A DNA stretch of 64,000 bases from Heliopora coerulea. Its lineage: Eukaryota > Cnidaria > Anthozoa > Scleralcyonacea > Helioporidae. The position numbers were made by a program, and so were the translations under genes. The notes beneath the pieces are model-generated. The model was not told where the DNA came from, ran no database searches, and saw only the letters and a program-made list of their open reading frames with translations. Positions 1-10,426 of the stretch are shown here, piece by piece. The first letter of the stretch is position 1. Each line of letters starts with the position of its first letter. Location: assembly GCA_030142905.1 (NCBI GenBank), contig JASJOG010000094.1, positions 496,001 through 560,000 on the forward strand, in the 5' to 3' direction.

Positions 1-336
1 AAATGCTTTTATAACAAACTGACCAATGAAATTACACAAATTTAAACTAATAACTTAATTCTTTTCGACAAGTAGACCTAGTTTACACCAAAACAAACAG
101 ACAACTCGTTTTCTAAGAACGATTCAGAGAAACCTATTCTGGGTGGGGCTCAGAAATCATTTAGCTGAGAAAATGAGCTTGACGAAACGCCCACTTGTCA
201 ACCTGCAATCACAGTAAGATACCACATGTACAATATGGTGTATAACATTCAGGTATGTGCTCAGCATTGTTGTCATATCTTTCTTGGCTACCTCAGAGGC
301 CGCACATATGTCGAACGAAGATCTTAGCTCGTTTTA

Positions 337-415
337 CGAGTCTGGGTAGCTCAATGGTTAGAGCGACTCCACCGGTCATCATAAGATTTCGAGTTTAATT
401 CTCGTCTGGGGCTCA
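337..415 (+). repeat. tRNA-like SINE head, family 1
   Basis: Contains an A-box-like TAGCTCAATGG and a weak B box, followed by the family's shared GGGGCTCAGAAATCG tail. The same family recurs at 6415-6492 (minus), 6681-6757 (plus), 21751-21828 (minus), 38157-38235 (plus) and 56872-56950 (minus). A more decayed head lies at about 585-640. The dispersed copies in both orientations with shared non-tRNA tails indicate a pol III SINE rather than a working tRNA gene. Confidence 0.75.
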
Positions 416-639
416 GAAATCGTTTCGAGGTATGAGCTTGACGTTCGTTTATCTATCATCTTTGATATCTCTAAGCTCCCACGTGGGTAATATGTATCAT
501 TAAACATCATTATTAATATATCGTGGCTAACGCATAGGTAGCACATGTGTTGAACTTACACCGTAGCTAGTCTTCTTAGTCTCGGTAGCTCTATTCTCAG
601 TAGTTTGCCGGTTCAGTCCCCGTCTGGGGCTTAGAACAC

Positions 640-1243
640 GGGGGGGATTTTTTGACTAAACGAGCGACAACATCCACTTGTCGGCTTTAGTTTGATGTAA
701 TCCTATTATTTAGATTAGCCCCAGCGAGGTTGCGGCGAACACGTTTGCCGCCACTGATCTCTACGGAAGACTGGATCGAGCATCCTATTGTTTGAAAGGT
801 CGAGAAAATAAAGCCAGCGAAATTTGACTCGCACCATTTGACTCGCACGCGAAATTTGACTCGTACCAGAAATAAGATTGTAAATTTGTTACAATTATAA
901 TTGTAAATTGTAAATAAATTTGTTACCTGGCGGCTACAGGTTTGTTAAGACCTCTGCTATTTTTGTTTCGTACTCCAAAACTTTCACTAAAAATTCCGAA
1001 ATTCATTGCAAGGCGAACCCTGTTTTACATATATGAATATTAATTCGGTCACATATTTCATGAATCAAAATAATCTTCTTGCGAAACATTGATGAAGCTG
1101 CAGATCTTCCCTGCCCTTATCCTCTCTCTAGTTTCAAGAAGATAGATTAATTCGTACACAAGATGTGGACGAAATGTCGTCCCAAGAAACTCCGATGAAA
1201 AAGCCTGGAAAAATTCGATCCCAATCTATTCTTCGGTCTACCC
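640..1243. other. Non-coding stretch with repair-like scar
   Basis: No gene seen. At 813-878 the string AATTTGACTCGCAC is present in three partly overlapping, slightly altered copies exactly where copy B has about 400 other bases (38667-39073). The rest matches B closely. Confidence 0.5.
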
Positions 1244-1468
1244 CTAAATCACCTCAGAGGTCAACTTGCTAACAACTGTTCGAAAATTTAATAATCGGGA
1301 AACAAACTTATTTGGTGATGGGTGAAATCCATATATCTCACGAAGCTCGCGCCAAGGTGTGCCAAATGACATTTCCATTAGTCCAAATCGGTCTTTGTTA
1401 GCCTGTTTGCAAATAATCTGAACGATTGAACGGGAGGGTAAACTGATGATGGCAACACCTCTGTACAT
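1244..1468 (-). other. Unassigned open frame shared by both duplicates
   Basis: A 74-codon frame (MYRGVAIISLPS...) with an 80-codon counterpart at 39408-39650. I do not recognise the protein. Because the two copies are nearly identical, the shared openness gives no independent evidence for coding. No splice sites or second diverged paralogue were found. It may be a fragment of an old mobile element. Confidence 0.15.
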
Positions 1469-1784
1469 TTGTTATGCGAGACTTTTAAACTAAACCACTA
1501 CCTATTGTTATTCGCTAAGGTTCGCTTACACCTATGGGTTTAAGATTGGCCCGATTCTTTTAGTACGAGATTTATGGAATCAAGAGACCAGATTGTGAAT
1601 CTAACAACGCAGACCGCAAGTAACGGTTGGCACTGGAATATAACCACTGAGACTAGGTAACCGCGAGCAAAGTGGGACTAGAAACTAAGTATTTTATTTA
1701 CCTGATAACTTTTTGGAAATAATCATTGGGGTTTAGGTTAAAATGTCAGGGGATTGACATGCGATGACACGTTAATAGTTAGGT

Positions 1785-1835
1785 TTAAGATTAGGATCCT
1801 AACCCTAAGCTTAACCCTAATCCTAATCCTGACCA
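1785..1835. repeat. Degenerate telomere-like repeat patch
   Basis: Consecutive imperfect CCTAAC/CCCTAA-type hexamers in both orientations around GGATCC, repeated at about 39960-40012. A similar degenerate run (CCTAAC, GAATCC) lies at 46660-46745. Too short and divergent to be a telomere. Confidence 0.5.
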
Positions 1836-2254
1836 TAACATTCAGGATAATTCTGAATCTGAGGACCATTGAAATTTCAGGAATATCCCGTATCTTAGGT
1901 GGGAGGATGTCACGTAAATAAAATAGCTAATTTTCCAGTCCCAGTTTGCTGGAGGTTTCCTACTCTCAGTGGTTACGTTCTAGCGCCGACGAGATTTGAA
2001 ACAAATGTTAATTACGTAATGTACGTATCCATCATGCAAGTGAGTTACCAACGAATTAACCAAGGGGAGATCTTTGAAGTTTGATTCCAGGATTTTAAGT
2101 CAAAAGGCACTTTCCTGGGCTTCATTTTCTTGCAAGTCATTCATCTCATCCTTATGTATCCATCAATCGATTTCCGCCAGAATAACTGACGAACATTCTC
2201 GCCTTATTATGCATTATTACGGTCATTCAAGAGATCTGTAGAAACTCCTGAGAC

Positions 2255-2575
2255 TTTGACAGAAAAGAGAAAGAAAGAAAGACAGGAAGGAAAGGAAGAG
2301 AGAAAGGAAGAAAGAAAGGAAGATAGAAAGAAAGATAGAAAGAAAGAGAAAGAAAGAAAGGAAGGTGGGAAGGAAGGAAGAAAGAGAGAAAAAAGAAAAG
2401 AAGGAAGGAAGAAAGACAGAAAGAAAGAAAGAAAGAACGAAGGAAAGAAGGGAAGAAACAGAGAAACAAAGAAAGAAAGAAAGAAGAAAAGAAAAAGAAA
2501 GAAAAATAGAAAGAAAAAGAACGAAAGAAAGAAAGAAAGAAAGTAAAAAAGAAGGAATGAAAGAAAGAAGGAGAC
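2255..2575. repeat. (GAAA)n purine microsatellite
   Basis: Long GAAA/GAAG tract, purine-only on the plus strand. It opens long artefactual frames of Lys/Arg/Glu or Ser/Phe/Leu that are not genes. Its last 93 bases (2483-2575) reappear almost unchanged at 5437-5525 on the other side of a LINE, so the LINE sits inside this microsatellite. Confidence 0.95.
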
Positions 2576-5436
2576 TAACAAGGAAGCGAAAAAGAAAACT
2601 TAAACAGACAGTATCTAAGAAATGGTATAACATCTATACAAATCAACCTACAAGAATACATGATACCCTGCGTCGATATATCTCCCAAGATCCGGAAAAT
2701 CTCAGACCAACAATAGGAGATTGGATCCAATACAACAATGAAAGTGACGTACAACCATGCTTTGACTCACTCCACCAGGCTGAGGTGTCCTGGAGACCAA
2801 TCTGGGAAATGGAGGGAAAGGGTAACCCAAATGCAGCTTGGTTGAAAGAAATTGAAAGTGCGATGGATGCTTGCTATGCAAGAGAACGCCGGAAAGATGA
2901 TGCTATAATAGGGATTAGTAAAGATCAAATCACTAAAACCATTAACAAAAAAAAAAAAAAAATTGGTCTGCACCTGGTCCGGACGGTATATGTAACTACT
3001 GGTTGAAGAAACTCACGGTACCGCATAAGCCACTATCTGAAATAATAGAAGAACTACTTAACGATGATACTAGCTTGCCAGCATGGATATATAGAGGACG
3101 CACTTTGTTAATTCCGAAGAAGGGTGAATGGGATACGGCAAACCAAAGGCCAATAACATGTCTAAATACGACATATAAATTAATGACATTTCTTATGGTA
3201 CCATATGTGGATAACCATCTTGAGCAAACAGGATTATTACAAAAAGACAAGAGAGGAGCAAGTGAAGGAGTTTCTGGGTGTCTGGACAATTTGTTAATTG
3301 ACAAAGTAATCATGGAAGATGTTAAGGAACGTAGACGAAATATGGCGAGTGCTTGGATTGAGGTACGAAAAGCATACGATAGTGTTAATTATTTAGTTCT
3401 TAAAAGAACCCTCAACATGCACAAGTTCCCAACTAGTTATATTTCAGCCATCATGAAACTGATTACTGCGTGCTCAACATGTCTCTCAGTTATCACCAAA
3501 GAAGGAAAGCAAGAGTCGAGTCCTATTATCCTCAAGAAAGCCTTGTTGCAAGGCGATTCCTTATGTCCGAACCTATTTACCATATATCTTAATCCAATTG
3601 CTTGGAAAATACGGACAATGGATGGATATGTCTTAAGTAAACCCATTCAGTTGAAAATTACACAAACCATGTTCATCGATGATCTGAAAATGTTTTCAAC
3701 AAGCGATAAGAAGCTCTATCCGTCCCTACAGTCGATAAAAGCATGTATGGCAGATCTGAATATGGAATGGGGAACGGAGAAATGTGCAGTTATGAATGTG
3801 AAAAGAGGTATCCTTGATGATGAATCCGTAGCCAAGTTGAATGATTCAACAACAATCCGGTCAGTGGATAAGAACCGACCATACAAATTCCTTGGCATAT
3901 ATGAACATCTTGGGCAAGATGAAATGAGGATTCGAGAAGGAGCTAGTAAAGAATTCTTGCAACGGGTATGGTTGATATGATCGTCACCACTGTCAGATGT
4001 TCTGAAAGTACAAGCTACCAACACGTTTGCAATGTCAGCCTTATCCTATTTTATGACAACGACGGAATGGACAATTTATGAAGTCCAGGAACTTGATCGA
4101 CAAGTACGCAAGATACTAACAGACAATAAAGGAAGGCATCTTTGTGCTTCCGTGCATTTGATATATCTCCCTCGGTCAATGGGTGGTAGAGGATTAAAAA
4201 GTGTTGAACTAGAATACAAAGAAATGAAGATTAAAACCGCCTTCCATTTTTACACATCGACCGACCAAGCCGTTAAAGCAGCTGCCCAAGCTGATCAAGC
4301 AAGAAGAAGTAGAGGAAGGAAATCGTTGATGAAAGATGCTGAGAAGTATGCAGAGGAGTTGGGGAGTGAAGATTTGCAAGGATAGTAATGATAGCTGGAC
4401 TATTAAGTCTACAACTGACGTCACTGGTGAGAAAATAGCCAATGATATGGGAAAGATTAAATCCCTTCTCCGAGAAGCAAGAATTGCAGATATTAAGAAA
4501 GCGGCCACCAATCAGCCATGGCTTGGTCGTACTACTACCAAGCGATGGGAAGCGAAAGACCAAGTTAGAGGTTTTCCCTGGTTGAATTGCTGGAAAGGCT
4601 GTCCAACAGATATCGTAACTGATATGGAGGAAATTGTTCAACAACGTATTCCAACTCGAGTGTACTATAGTTTAAAACTTGGGCAAGATGTCACCATCAA
4701 TCTCTGTCGTCTTTGTGGAAGTAAGCCTGAAACCGTGTCTCACCTCCTAACTGGTTGTCCACGTTTTTCCCAGGCAGAATACCTCTATCGTCATAATAAT
4801 GTACTTAAATGTTTGTATTTTACAATACTGCAACAATTTGGCATTGTTAAGACGATACCTCCCCCAAACACTAATGTGGAACCTAAACCGGTTGCGAAGA
4901 CTGATGACTTGGAGGTTTTCTGGGACATTCCAATTTACTCTTTTGGCCCCCAGCTCCCAACGACAGTTGAACAGGGAAATAGGCCGGATATGGTAGTTGT
5001 CAATCATAGAAGTATGACGGTTGCAGTTGTTGAATGTAGCTGCCCATGGATTACCAACATGAAAAAGAAAGACAAGGAAAAAACAGACAAATACCAGGAA
5101 GTTCGTGTTGAGCTCCAGAGAAGATATGAGAGCTATGATGTTTACCAAATTAACGTGCTGCTGGATGCGTTGGGATTATACTTAAAGTGCTTAAAAGCTT
5201 TGCTAAATAAGTTATTACAACAGGACAAATTAGTAGAGAATGTTTTGAAAAGAATGCAAAAAGCAGTTATATTTGGCTCGATTCGTAGAAAGAACCTTTT
5301 TAAATCTGTTAGAGCTTAGGAGTTTTAACATGTATATATTTAGTATAGTTGGTTAAAGGTGGTCAGGCTACTCGATAAGAGCCCTGAACATATTTTATGT
5401 AATTATCTTTTTAAACAAGAAATTAAAGTAGAGGAC
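2576..5436 (+). mobile_element. R2-class (REL-endonuclease) LINE, 5'-truncated, dead
   Basis: A non-LTR retrotransposon inserted in a GAAA microsatellite and flanked by an 89-93 base direct repeat (2483-2575 and 5437-5525), which I read as the target-site duplication. The 5' end starts inside the reverse transcriptase ORF, as in aborted target-primed reverse transcription. There is no poly(A) tail; a 3' UTR of about 120 bases follows the stop at 5319. Copy B lacks the whole region through a larger deletion, so no empty site is visible. The absence of an APE domain and the C-terminal CCHC plus RPD motifs place it in the restriction-like-endonuclease group (R2, NeSL, R4, Hero and relatives); I cannot choose the clade. 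Confidence 0.85.
2579..5319 (+). pseudogene. LINE reverse transcriptase / REL endonuclease, broken
   Basis: Encodes the C-terminal part of an R2-type polyprotein. In order: the APGPDGI-type RT entry motif just after 2960; the A-motif region with KAYDSV near 3370; LLQGDSLCPNLF near 3545; the catalytic box as FIDD (instead of YADD) near 3675; a thumb region; a zinc knuckle CRLCG...H...C near 4705-4760; and a PD-(D/E)XK-like endonuclease core with RPD at 4983 followed by VVEC. Lesions: a frame change at a run of 16 A (2947-2962), an in-frame TGA at 3978-3980, and a frame change between about 4360 and 4385. The rest reads through, so decay is moderate. The product would have reverse-transcribed element RNA at a nicked target. 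Confidence 0.85.
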
Positions 5437-5525
5437 GAAGAAAAGAAAAAGAAAGAAAAATAGAAAGAAAAAGAACGAAAGAAAGAAAGAAAGTAAAAAA
5501 GAAAGAATGAAAGAAAGAAGGAGAC
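5437..5525. repeat. Target-site duplication, right copy (GAAA tract)
   Basis: Matches 2483-2575 except for one fewer GAAA unit and a G/A change. After the shared final GAGAC the two flanks diverge. Confidence 0.85.
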
Positions 5526-5561
5526 AAAGCCTTGAGCGTCTTTAACAGTTTTTCTTCTCAC

Positions 5562-5657
5562 CTTTCTTCAAAGATCCCGTTCTTCCCTTTTCCTTTTTCT
5601 GCATCTTCGCGCTGAGAGTTTGTTTCCCTCTCTTCGAATTTGTCGTTGCAATTCATC
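5562..5657 (-). pseudogene. bZIP basic-region exon, ATF3/FOS-like, with stop (gene 1)
   Basis: A 96-base exon between AG (5659-5658) and a GTGAG donor (5561), identical in length and phase to the intact exons at 24488-24583 and 57948-58043. It retains the DNA-contacting core NKLSARRCRKRKR, but the residue before the core Asn is Gly instead of Arg, and the third-last codon is TGA where the paralogues have Leu. The adjoining hinge exon (6012-6146) is open, so this gene probably lost only its DNA-binding read-through. The zipper exon of this gene would lie left of base 1, judging from 37226-37501 in the duplicate. The exon is deleted in copy B. Confidence 0.8.
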
Positions 5658-6011
5658 CTCAAAAGAACACTATATAAAGCGTACATAGACGCAAGGATTA
5701 ATAACATAATTTTGTAATTCAATGTGTTGGTCTGTTCCTGGGGTGTGCTGTTCAGTAGAACTAAATAGGCTGGTTACTTATATATGTATCATTATATATT
5801 ATGACACTGTGATTCTAGAATAGTTACGTATGTCCCTGAAAATATCTCGACATATTTCAACCATGTTATTCATGCAAGTCAATTGTAGAGTCTCAAGTAT
5901 GTAAAACGTTTGCATTCAATTTTAGGCTTTTTTTATCTGAAATAATGCAATCGTTATACTTTTGCACTTAAGCTATGATTACATATTCAGTTTTGAATGA
6001 ATATCGTCTAC

Positions 6012-6146
6012 CTTTGGCTCGGTGATTTTATTCTTTTCTTTGCTGAGATCAATTTTTTCCAGTCCTTGGGCTTCTCTTTTGTAAGAAATAGCCACTCTTA
6101 ACTTCTTTTTCACGGAGCATTCTTCTTCTGCTGCACCTTCGTTAGG
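6012..6146 (-). CDS. bZIP upstream (hinge) exon, gene 1
   Basis: A 135-base, 45-codon, phase-0 exon between TTTTAG (ending 6147) and GTAGAC (6011). It begins PNEGAAEEECSVKKKLR and ends ITEPK. Its paralogue at 24927-25061 has the same length, frame and splice sites although many bases differ; a large share of the differences are at third codon positions, the mark of past selection on protein sequence. The V-K-x-x-L-R-x-A-I-x-x-K pattern resembles the segment upstream of the basic region in ATF3. The next exon downstream (5562-5657) carries a stop, so gene 1 is probably no longer a full factor. Confidence 0.75.
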
Positions 6147-6213
6147 CTAAAAGTAGGCGACAAATTAACTGTTGTATACATTTTTTCTAGTCAAACTTTC
6201 CTTAATATTGATA

Positions 6214-6312
6214 CAGTGGATATGTATGTATTTATGTGTGTATATAAGTATGTATGTATGTATTTTTTTATGTAAGTGTTAGTATGTATGCATGTATGTA
6301 TACATGTATAAT
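6214..6312. repeat. (TATG)n microsatellite
   Basis: Imperfect GTAT/TATG run directly upstream of a pair of SINE copies. Absent from copy B because of the 2112-6802 deletion. Confidence 0.9.
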
Positions 6313-6329
6313 GATATAGATGAAATTTT

Positions 6330-6560
6330 ATCAGTTTAGATGTATGAGAGCTTGGAAATATCGTGAGATGATAGATGAACGATCATCAAGCTCCCTACTC
6401 AGAAAAACGATTTCTGAGCCCCAGACGGGGATCGAACCCACAACCTTCTGATGACCGGTGAGACGCTCTAATCATCGAGCTACCAAGACTCAGACGGAGA
6501 GCCAAGGTGCAAGTTCGATATATATGTGCGACCTAAGCGGAGGCCACTATATATTAATAA
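6330..6560 (-). repeat. tRNA-derived SINE, family 1, minus copy
   Basis: The tRNA-like head on the minus strand at 6492-6415 has a perfect B box GGTTCGATCCC and A-box-like GTAGCTCGATG. It is flanked by the family's tail words GAGCTTGATGATCGTTCATC and TATATGTGCGACCTAAG, also seen at 21840-21857 plus 23549. Confidence 0.75.
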
Positions 6561-6830
6561 TGATATAGATGAAATTTTTGTGTCAGAAGTATGAGAGCTT
6601 GAAAATATCGTGAGATGATAGATGAACGATCGTCAAGCTCTATCCTCACAAAAACGATTTCTGAGCCCAAGACGGGGATCTCAATCTTGGTAGCTCAATG
6701 GTTAGAGCGTCTCACCGGTCATCAGAAGGTTGCGGGTTCGACCCCGTCTGGGGCTCAGAAATCGTTTTTCTGAGGATAGAGCTTGACAATTGTTCATCTA
6801 TCATCTCACGATCATAGCCATGGAGCCTAC
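6561..6830. repeat. Fold-back SINE pair, family 1
   Basis: A minus-oriented SINE tail (6590-6680) joins directly to a plus-oriented head (6681-6757: TAGCTCAATGG, B box GGTTCGACCCC). The join at about 6681 lies inside the tRNA-like head, so the two halves form an inverted repeat around it. Bases before 6802 are missing from copy B. Confidence 0.7.
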
Positions 6831-7020
6831 TCCTAAGGAGAGGGCTCAGGGGAAGGTCGTTTCGTCAGTACCCTTGAGTGTTCTGGCGCCCACTTAGATC
6901 GGTCCCACTTCTCTACTTTGCTTAATTTATTATGTATATACTACGTGTGGTAGCTCGGTGTTTAAAGTATAAACCACAAGTGGGCTTGCTTCTCAAGCTA
7001 TTTATCCAGGAAAGTCTTTT

Positions 7021-7093
7021 GAGTCTATGACGTGAATCGAACGCTAAAACTTTCTGATTGTCCGATGAGATTCCGTTACCACTGAGTTGACTG
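7021..7093 (-). repeat. tRNA-like SINE head, family 2
   Basis: On the minus strand an A-box-like AACTCAGTGGTAACGG and a B-box-like CGTTCGATTCACG are about 35 bases apart, with no 7-bp acceptor pairing. The duplicate lies at about 40518-40590. A degenerate pol III head rather than a tRNA gene. Confidence 0.55.
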
Positions 7094-7153
7094 AACGAAG
7101 GTTGCGCATTTGCTGGGCCTGGTTACGTAAGACACTTAGGGTGTCTTCTTTTT

Positions 7154-7336
7154 GGCCTGGTTTTCTCTGGCGACACAAGCACAAGCATAATGAAACACGC
7201 AATCGCAGTAAGCACTTGATGGTCCACTGAACTCTTTGTACTTCAGCAATACAAAGGGATTTACCTACCGTGAAGTACCTACTGAGCTTACGTATGTCGT
7301 TATGCTTATGCTTATCTCACTAGTGAAAACCAGGCC
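7154..7336. mobile_element. Short MITE, GGCCTGGTTTTC termini
   Basis: Imperfect terminal inverted repeats: GGCCTGGTTTTCTCTGGCG on the left and its diverged complement ending ACCAGGCC on the right, with AAGCATAAGCATA words inside. Same family as 7439-8077. Duplicate at about 40651-40833. Confidence 0.6.
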
Positions 7337-7438
7337 TTACTGTTTAGGAATGAGAATTCACGGAATGAAAAGCTATTGCGTTCTTTTGGGACCTATTGTG
7401 ATTTGGAAGCAGACAGAATTGTATTTTGGATATTATGC

Positions 7439-8077
7439 TTAAGCCTGGTTCACACGTGAGCATAAGCATAAGGACAAAACAAAAGGCCAAACAAAGGAAT
7501 GAAGTCAAGCCAGCGACATAAGGATCGTCGTAATCATAAACATAAGATCATAGTCCAAGCATAAGCCAGAAGCCGAACAAAAGACAAAACAAAGAAGAAT
7601 TCTTGTTGTTTTATCTTTGCAAGTCCCAGAGGAGATATCATCCCTTGTTTTCTTATCGATCTTGTCCTAGTGGTGACGCTAGGAATTCCCCGACGCAGGG
7701 ACTAAGGTCCCTGACAGGGGACTAAACCTTAGGTGCCATGACCACGCCTCCTTTATAATTTCGTTATTGAAGGTCGAAAACATAACGTTATTTTTCCCAA
7801 GAATAATCGAAACAACTGACTAGAACCAATTTACTTTCAGATTTCACTTTCAGATTTCACATTACCTTTCTTGGCTAAATCAATAACTGCTCATAGTTTG
7901 TACAGTATATAAATGAGTTCATCAGTGAAAATTGCCCAACGGATTGTTAATTTTTCCCCGACAGGGGTCTAAGGTTCCCCAACGCATGGGCTGTAGCCCC
8001 CTTTGCCCCCCCCCCTCTGGCACCACCCCTGTCTTGTCCTTATATATGCTTATGTCGCTGGTGTAAACCAGGCTTAA
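7439..8077. mobile_element. MITE with TTAAGCCTGGTT termini
   Basis: About 40-base imperfect terminal inverted repeats: TTAAGCCTGGTTCACAC at the left and the complement of TTAAGCCTGGTTTACACC at the right, both followed by AAGCATA words and GGAC. No coding capacity. The interior has small GGGACTAA/TCCCTGA repeats around 7690-7730. The duplicate is 40936-41581. The left terminus abuts the smaller family member at 7154-7336. Confidence 0.65.
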
Positions 8078-8242
8078 GGGTGCCAGGGTAGCTGGAATAG
8101 CGCGCTCATTGACCGGGAACACTTTAAAATGGCGGAATTGACATCAACATGTTCGTGTGCTGTCGTTCTTTATTCGTTAAAAACTATAATGTCTTCGGAA
8201 AAAAGCCTAAATATGAAGGTAGAGAGTATAATGTGACCTTTA

Positions 8243-8524
8243 AGGCCCTGTTACACGGTGCAATTTTTCGTGCAACTTGTCTCGCAACGGCGTTGCGAGA
8301 CAAGTTACACAAGGGGTGTTACACGCTGCAACGCCGAGAAAAACTGCTGCAATTATTGTAGAAAGTAGAACCTGATTCTACTTTCTGCAATGTTTCATGC
8401 AACTTGTCTCGCAATGATTTTTACCGTTTCACAACATGTTACACGTCGCAATGGTTCGTGCAACTTGTCTCGCAACGGCGTTGCGAGACAAGTTGCACGA
8501 AAAATTGCACCGTGTAACAAGGCC
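8243..8524. mobile_element. Palindromic MITE (TTACACGGTGCAATTTTTCGTG termini)
   Basis: A 282-base foldback. The outer arms GGCCCTGTTACACGGTGCAA and their complement are joined by arms carrying CAACTTGTCTCGCAACG, itself repeated several times in both orientations inside. A candidate TTTA target duplication flanks it (8239-8242 and 8525-8528). Duplicate at 41747-42028. Several small open frames across it (LATALRDKLH...) are by-products of the palindrome. Confidence 0.8.
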
Positions 8525-8924
8525 TTTACTCAAGCCACGTACCCTTATTTCGCAACATAAACAACGAGTCGCAGAACATGAGTTGCAGCACTTCAGAGCC
8601 CGCGTCAAGCTCATCCTGGTTTTGGTATGCCTCGTTATCCGTTATTTTTGTACTCAGCATTTCTTTAATGTTTTGCATTCTGGAATAAGAATGTGGACCA
8701 TTCATCATGACGTGTGGTCGATTGTTTGGTAGCTCCGCACTTTGTCTAATATTTTTTTGGTACTACTATACTTATTTCTACCTCAAAACCTGGTGGCGAA
8801 GTTCTAAAGGCTTCGTCTCTACTTGTGAGTAGTGGTTTTGATACAAAAGTTTATCCAAGTCGAAATTGTTGCTGGCCTCGTCACTCCCGCGTACCATCGC
8901 TACTGCCATCCTTGAAGTGTGTAG

Positions 8925-9118
8925 CTAGGCTTTCAAATTACACGTGTTGTATTGGGCGCTTTTTTCCTTATTTTATTATCTGGAGATGTGAATGTCAACC
9001 CTGGCCCAAAAACAGGCACAGATATTTGTGCATTATGTGATAAAGTCTGTCGTTCCACTCAACGAGCTATAGAGTGCGAAGAATGTGTAAAATAGTTTCA
9101 TTCAAAGATGCATAGGTA
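8925..9118 (+). pseudogene. LINE N-terminus: 2A-like motif and PHD finger
   Basis: The frame starting at about 8925 reads a hydrophobic run (GAFFLILL), then SGDVNVNPGP, then KTGTDICALCDKVC...CEEC, a stop (TAG, 9090-9092), FHSKMH, and after a one-base frame change WLCSNC at about 9166. The Cys4-His-Cys3 spacing is that of a PHD finger. GDVxxNPGP is the ribosome-skipping 2A core known from CR1-type LINEs, here with Asn in place of the usual Glu. Identical in copy B at 42429-42622. Confidence 0.75.
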
Positions 9119-10113
9119 TGAGTGATAATGAATATTTTGAAATTGCTAATAATTCCAAAGCAAGCTGGCTATGTTCAAACTGTTTATTTCCTGGCCAAGA
9201 TTCAATGTCTGTGGTTGATATATTTTGTTCTTACCATAGTTTGAATGCTTCTCCTACACAAAATTTACATCCAAAGATACAACTAAGGAGAGATTTTAAG
9301 ATAACACATTTGAATATTAATAGGCTGTTAAATAGCATCGACGCCGTCAAGAAAATTCTTTGCAGTTACACGTTTGATGTTTTGGCTATATCAAAGACTT
9401 GGCTAAGTCCTGAGATTGAAGATAGTGAAATCCTAATCGAAGGTTATAAAGTCATCCGTAAAGACAGGCAGTGCAACAATAAGACTATGGGTGGTGGTGT
9501 TTTAATTTACATCCGCCAGGACATCTCTTTTCGTACACTAAATGATTAGACTGTGCCTTGGGTTAATAGTCTTATAATTGAAATTCTACGCCAAAAGTGC
9601 AAGAACACATTTCTTTGTTGCATCTATCGGCCTGGTGATACTAATATTGACAACTTTATTTTTGGATTCTACAAAAATATGCAATTAATTAATGAAGATA
9701 AGCCTGATGTTGTGATACCAGGAGATTTCAACATTGACTATTCTTCTAAACGAAAAACATCACTAACGAAAAAGCTTGACGAGTTTGGCCTGCATCACGA
9801 CTTACAACAAATGATCAATAGTCCAACTAGAGTTACTGAAGATTCAAGAACAATGATTGATTTGCTTTTTACAAATTCATCTCATAAAATTGTTCAATGT
9901 GATGTTATTCATTCAAGCATCAGCGATCATAGCTTAATTGTTGGCGTTATCAAGGGAGGTGTTAAAAAAGTTCCACCCAAGGTTATTGAATTTCGATCAT
10001 TTAAATCATATGACAAAACAGCATTCTTGAAAGAACTTCGTGAAGTTCCTTGGAATTTAGTTGAAAGTGTTGACGATGTCAATGATGCTGCTTTTATGGG
10101 AACGTCTATTTAA
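9118..10113 (+). pseudogene. APE-type endonuclease domain of the LINE
   Basis: Two pieces in one frame (9118-9549 and 9553-10113) split by a TAG at 9547-9549. Endonuclease motifs in order: HLNINRLLNSID, LAISKTWLSPEI, YRPGDTN, IPGDFNID and SISDHSLI, the usual catalytic set of APE-type LINE endonucleases. A frame change near 10095 leads into the next segment (ERLFKNNADEHAPIKTKR). Copy B shares the stop and adds one further one-base deletion near 43378. Confidence 0.85.
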
Positions 10114-10115
10114 GA

Positions 10116-10426
10116 ACAATGCTGACGAGCATGCTCCGATAAAAACCAAAAGGACAAAGGGAAACCGGACACCTTGGATAACAACGGATCTTCTGGAATT
10201 ACGAAGAGACCGTGACTATCACTTGAATAAAGCTCACAGTTCTAATTTTAAGTATTATTGGTCTATGCATAGAAAGCTTAAAAACGTTGCTAGTACTATG
10301 GATAGAGATTTAAAATCAAAATATTTTTGGAAAGTTATTGAAGATTCAAAATACGATGGATCTAAAATGTCGAAAGCTATTAAAGAAACTCTCCCGTTAA
10401 AAACTAGTGGAATTTCAGTGATTGAA
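10116..10426 (+). pseudogene. LINE connector, interrupted by hAT
   Basis: Continues the LINE protein (NNADEHAPIKTK...TPWITTDLLELRRDRDY) up to the hAT target TGATTGAA at 10419-10426. In copy B the same frame runs on without a break to 44292, giving the pre-insertion state. Confidence 0.8.

Noticed and set aside
337..415. tRNA gene
   Set aside because: The anticodon loop lacks the universal T before the anticodon, stems have mismatches, and the sequence recurs with a shared non-tRNA tail in both orientations, so it is a SINE head.
1785..1835. Telomere or interstitial telomere block
   Set aside because: Only a few imperfect hexamers in mixed orientation.
2207..2633. Long overlapping frames of Lys/Glu/Arg or Phe/Ser/Leu on both strands
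   Set aside because: They are translations of a GAAA microsatellite; no gene.
2112..6802. Whole A-specific block as one transposon insertion
   Set aside because: No target duplication at its edges, and it contains bZIP exons that other copies share; a deletion in B explains it better.
8149..8732. Frames with LATALRDKLH and LSRNAVARQVAR
   Set aside because: They arise from palindromic MITE DNA read in both directions.
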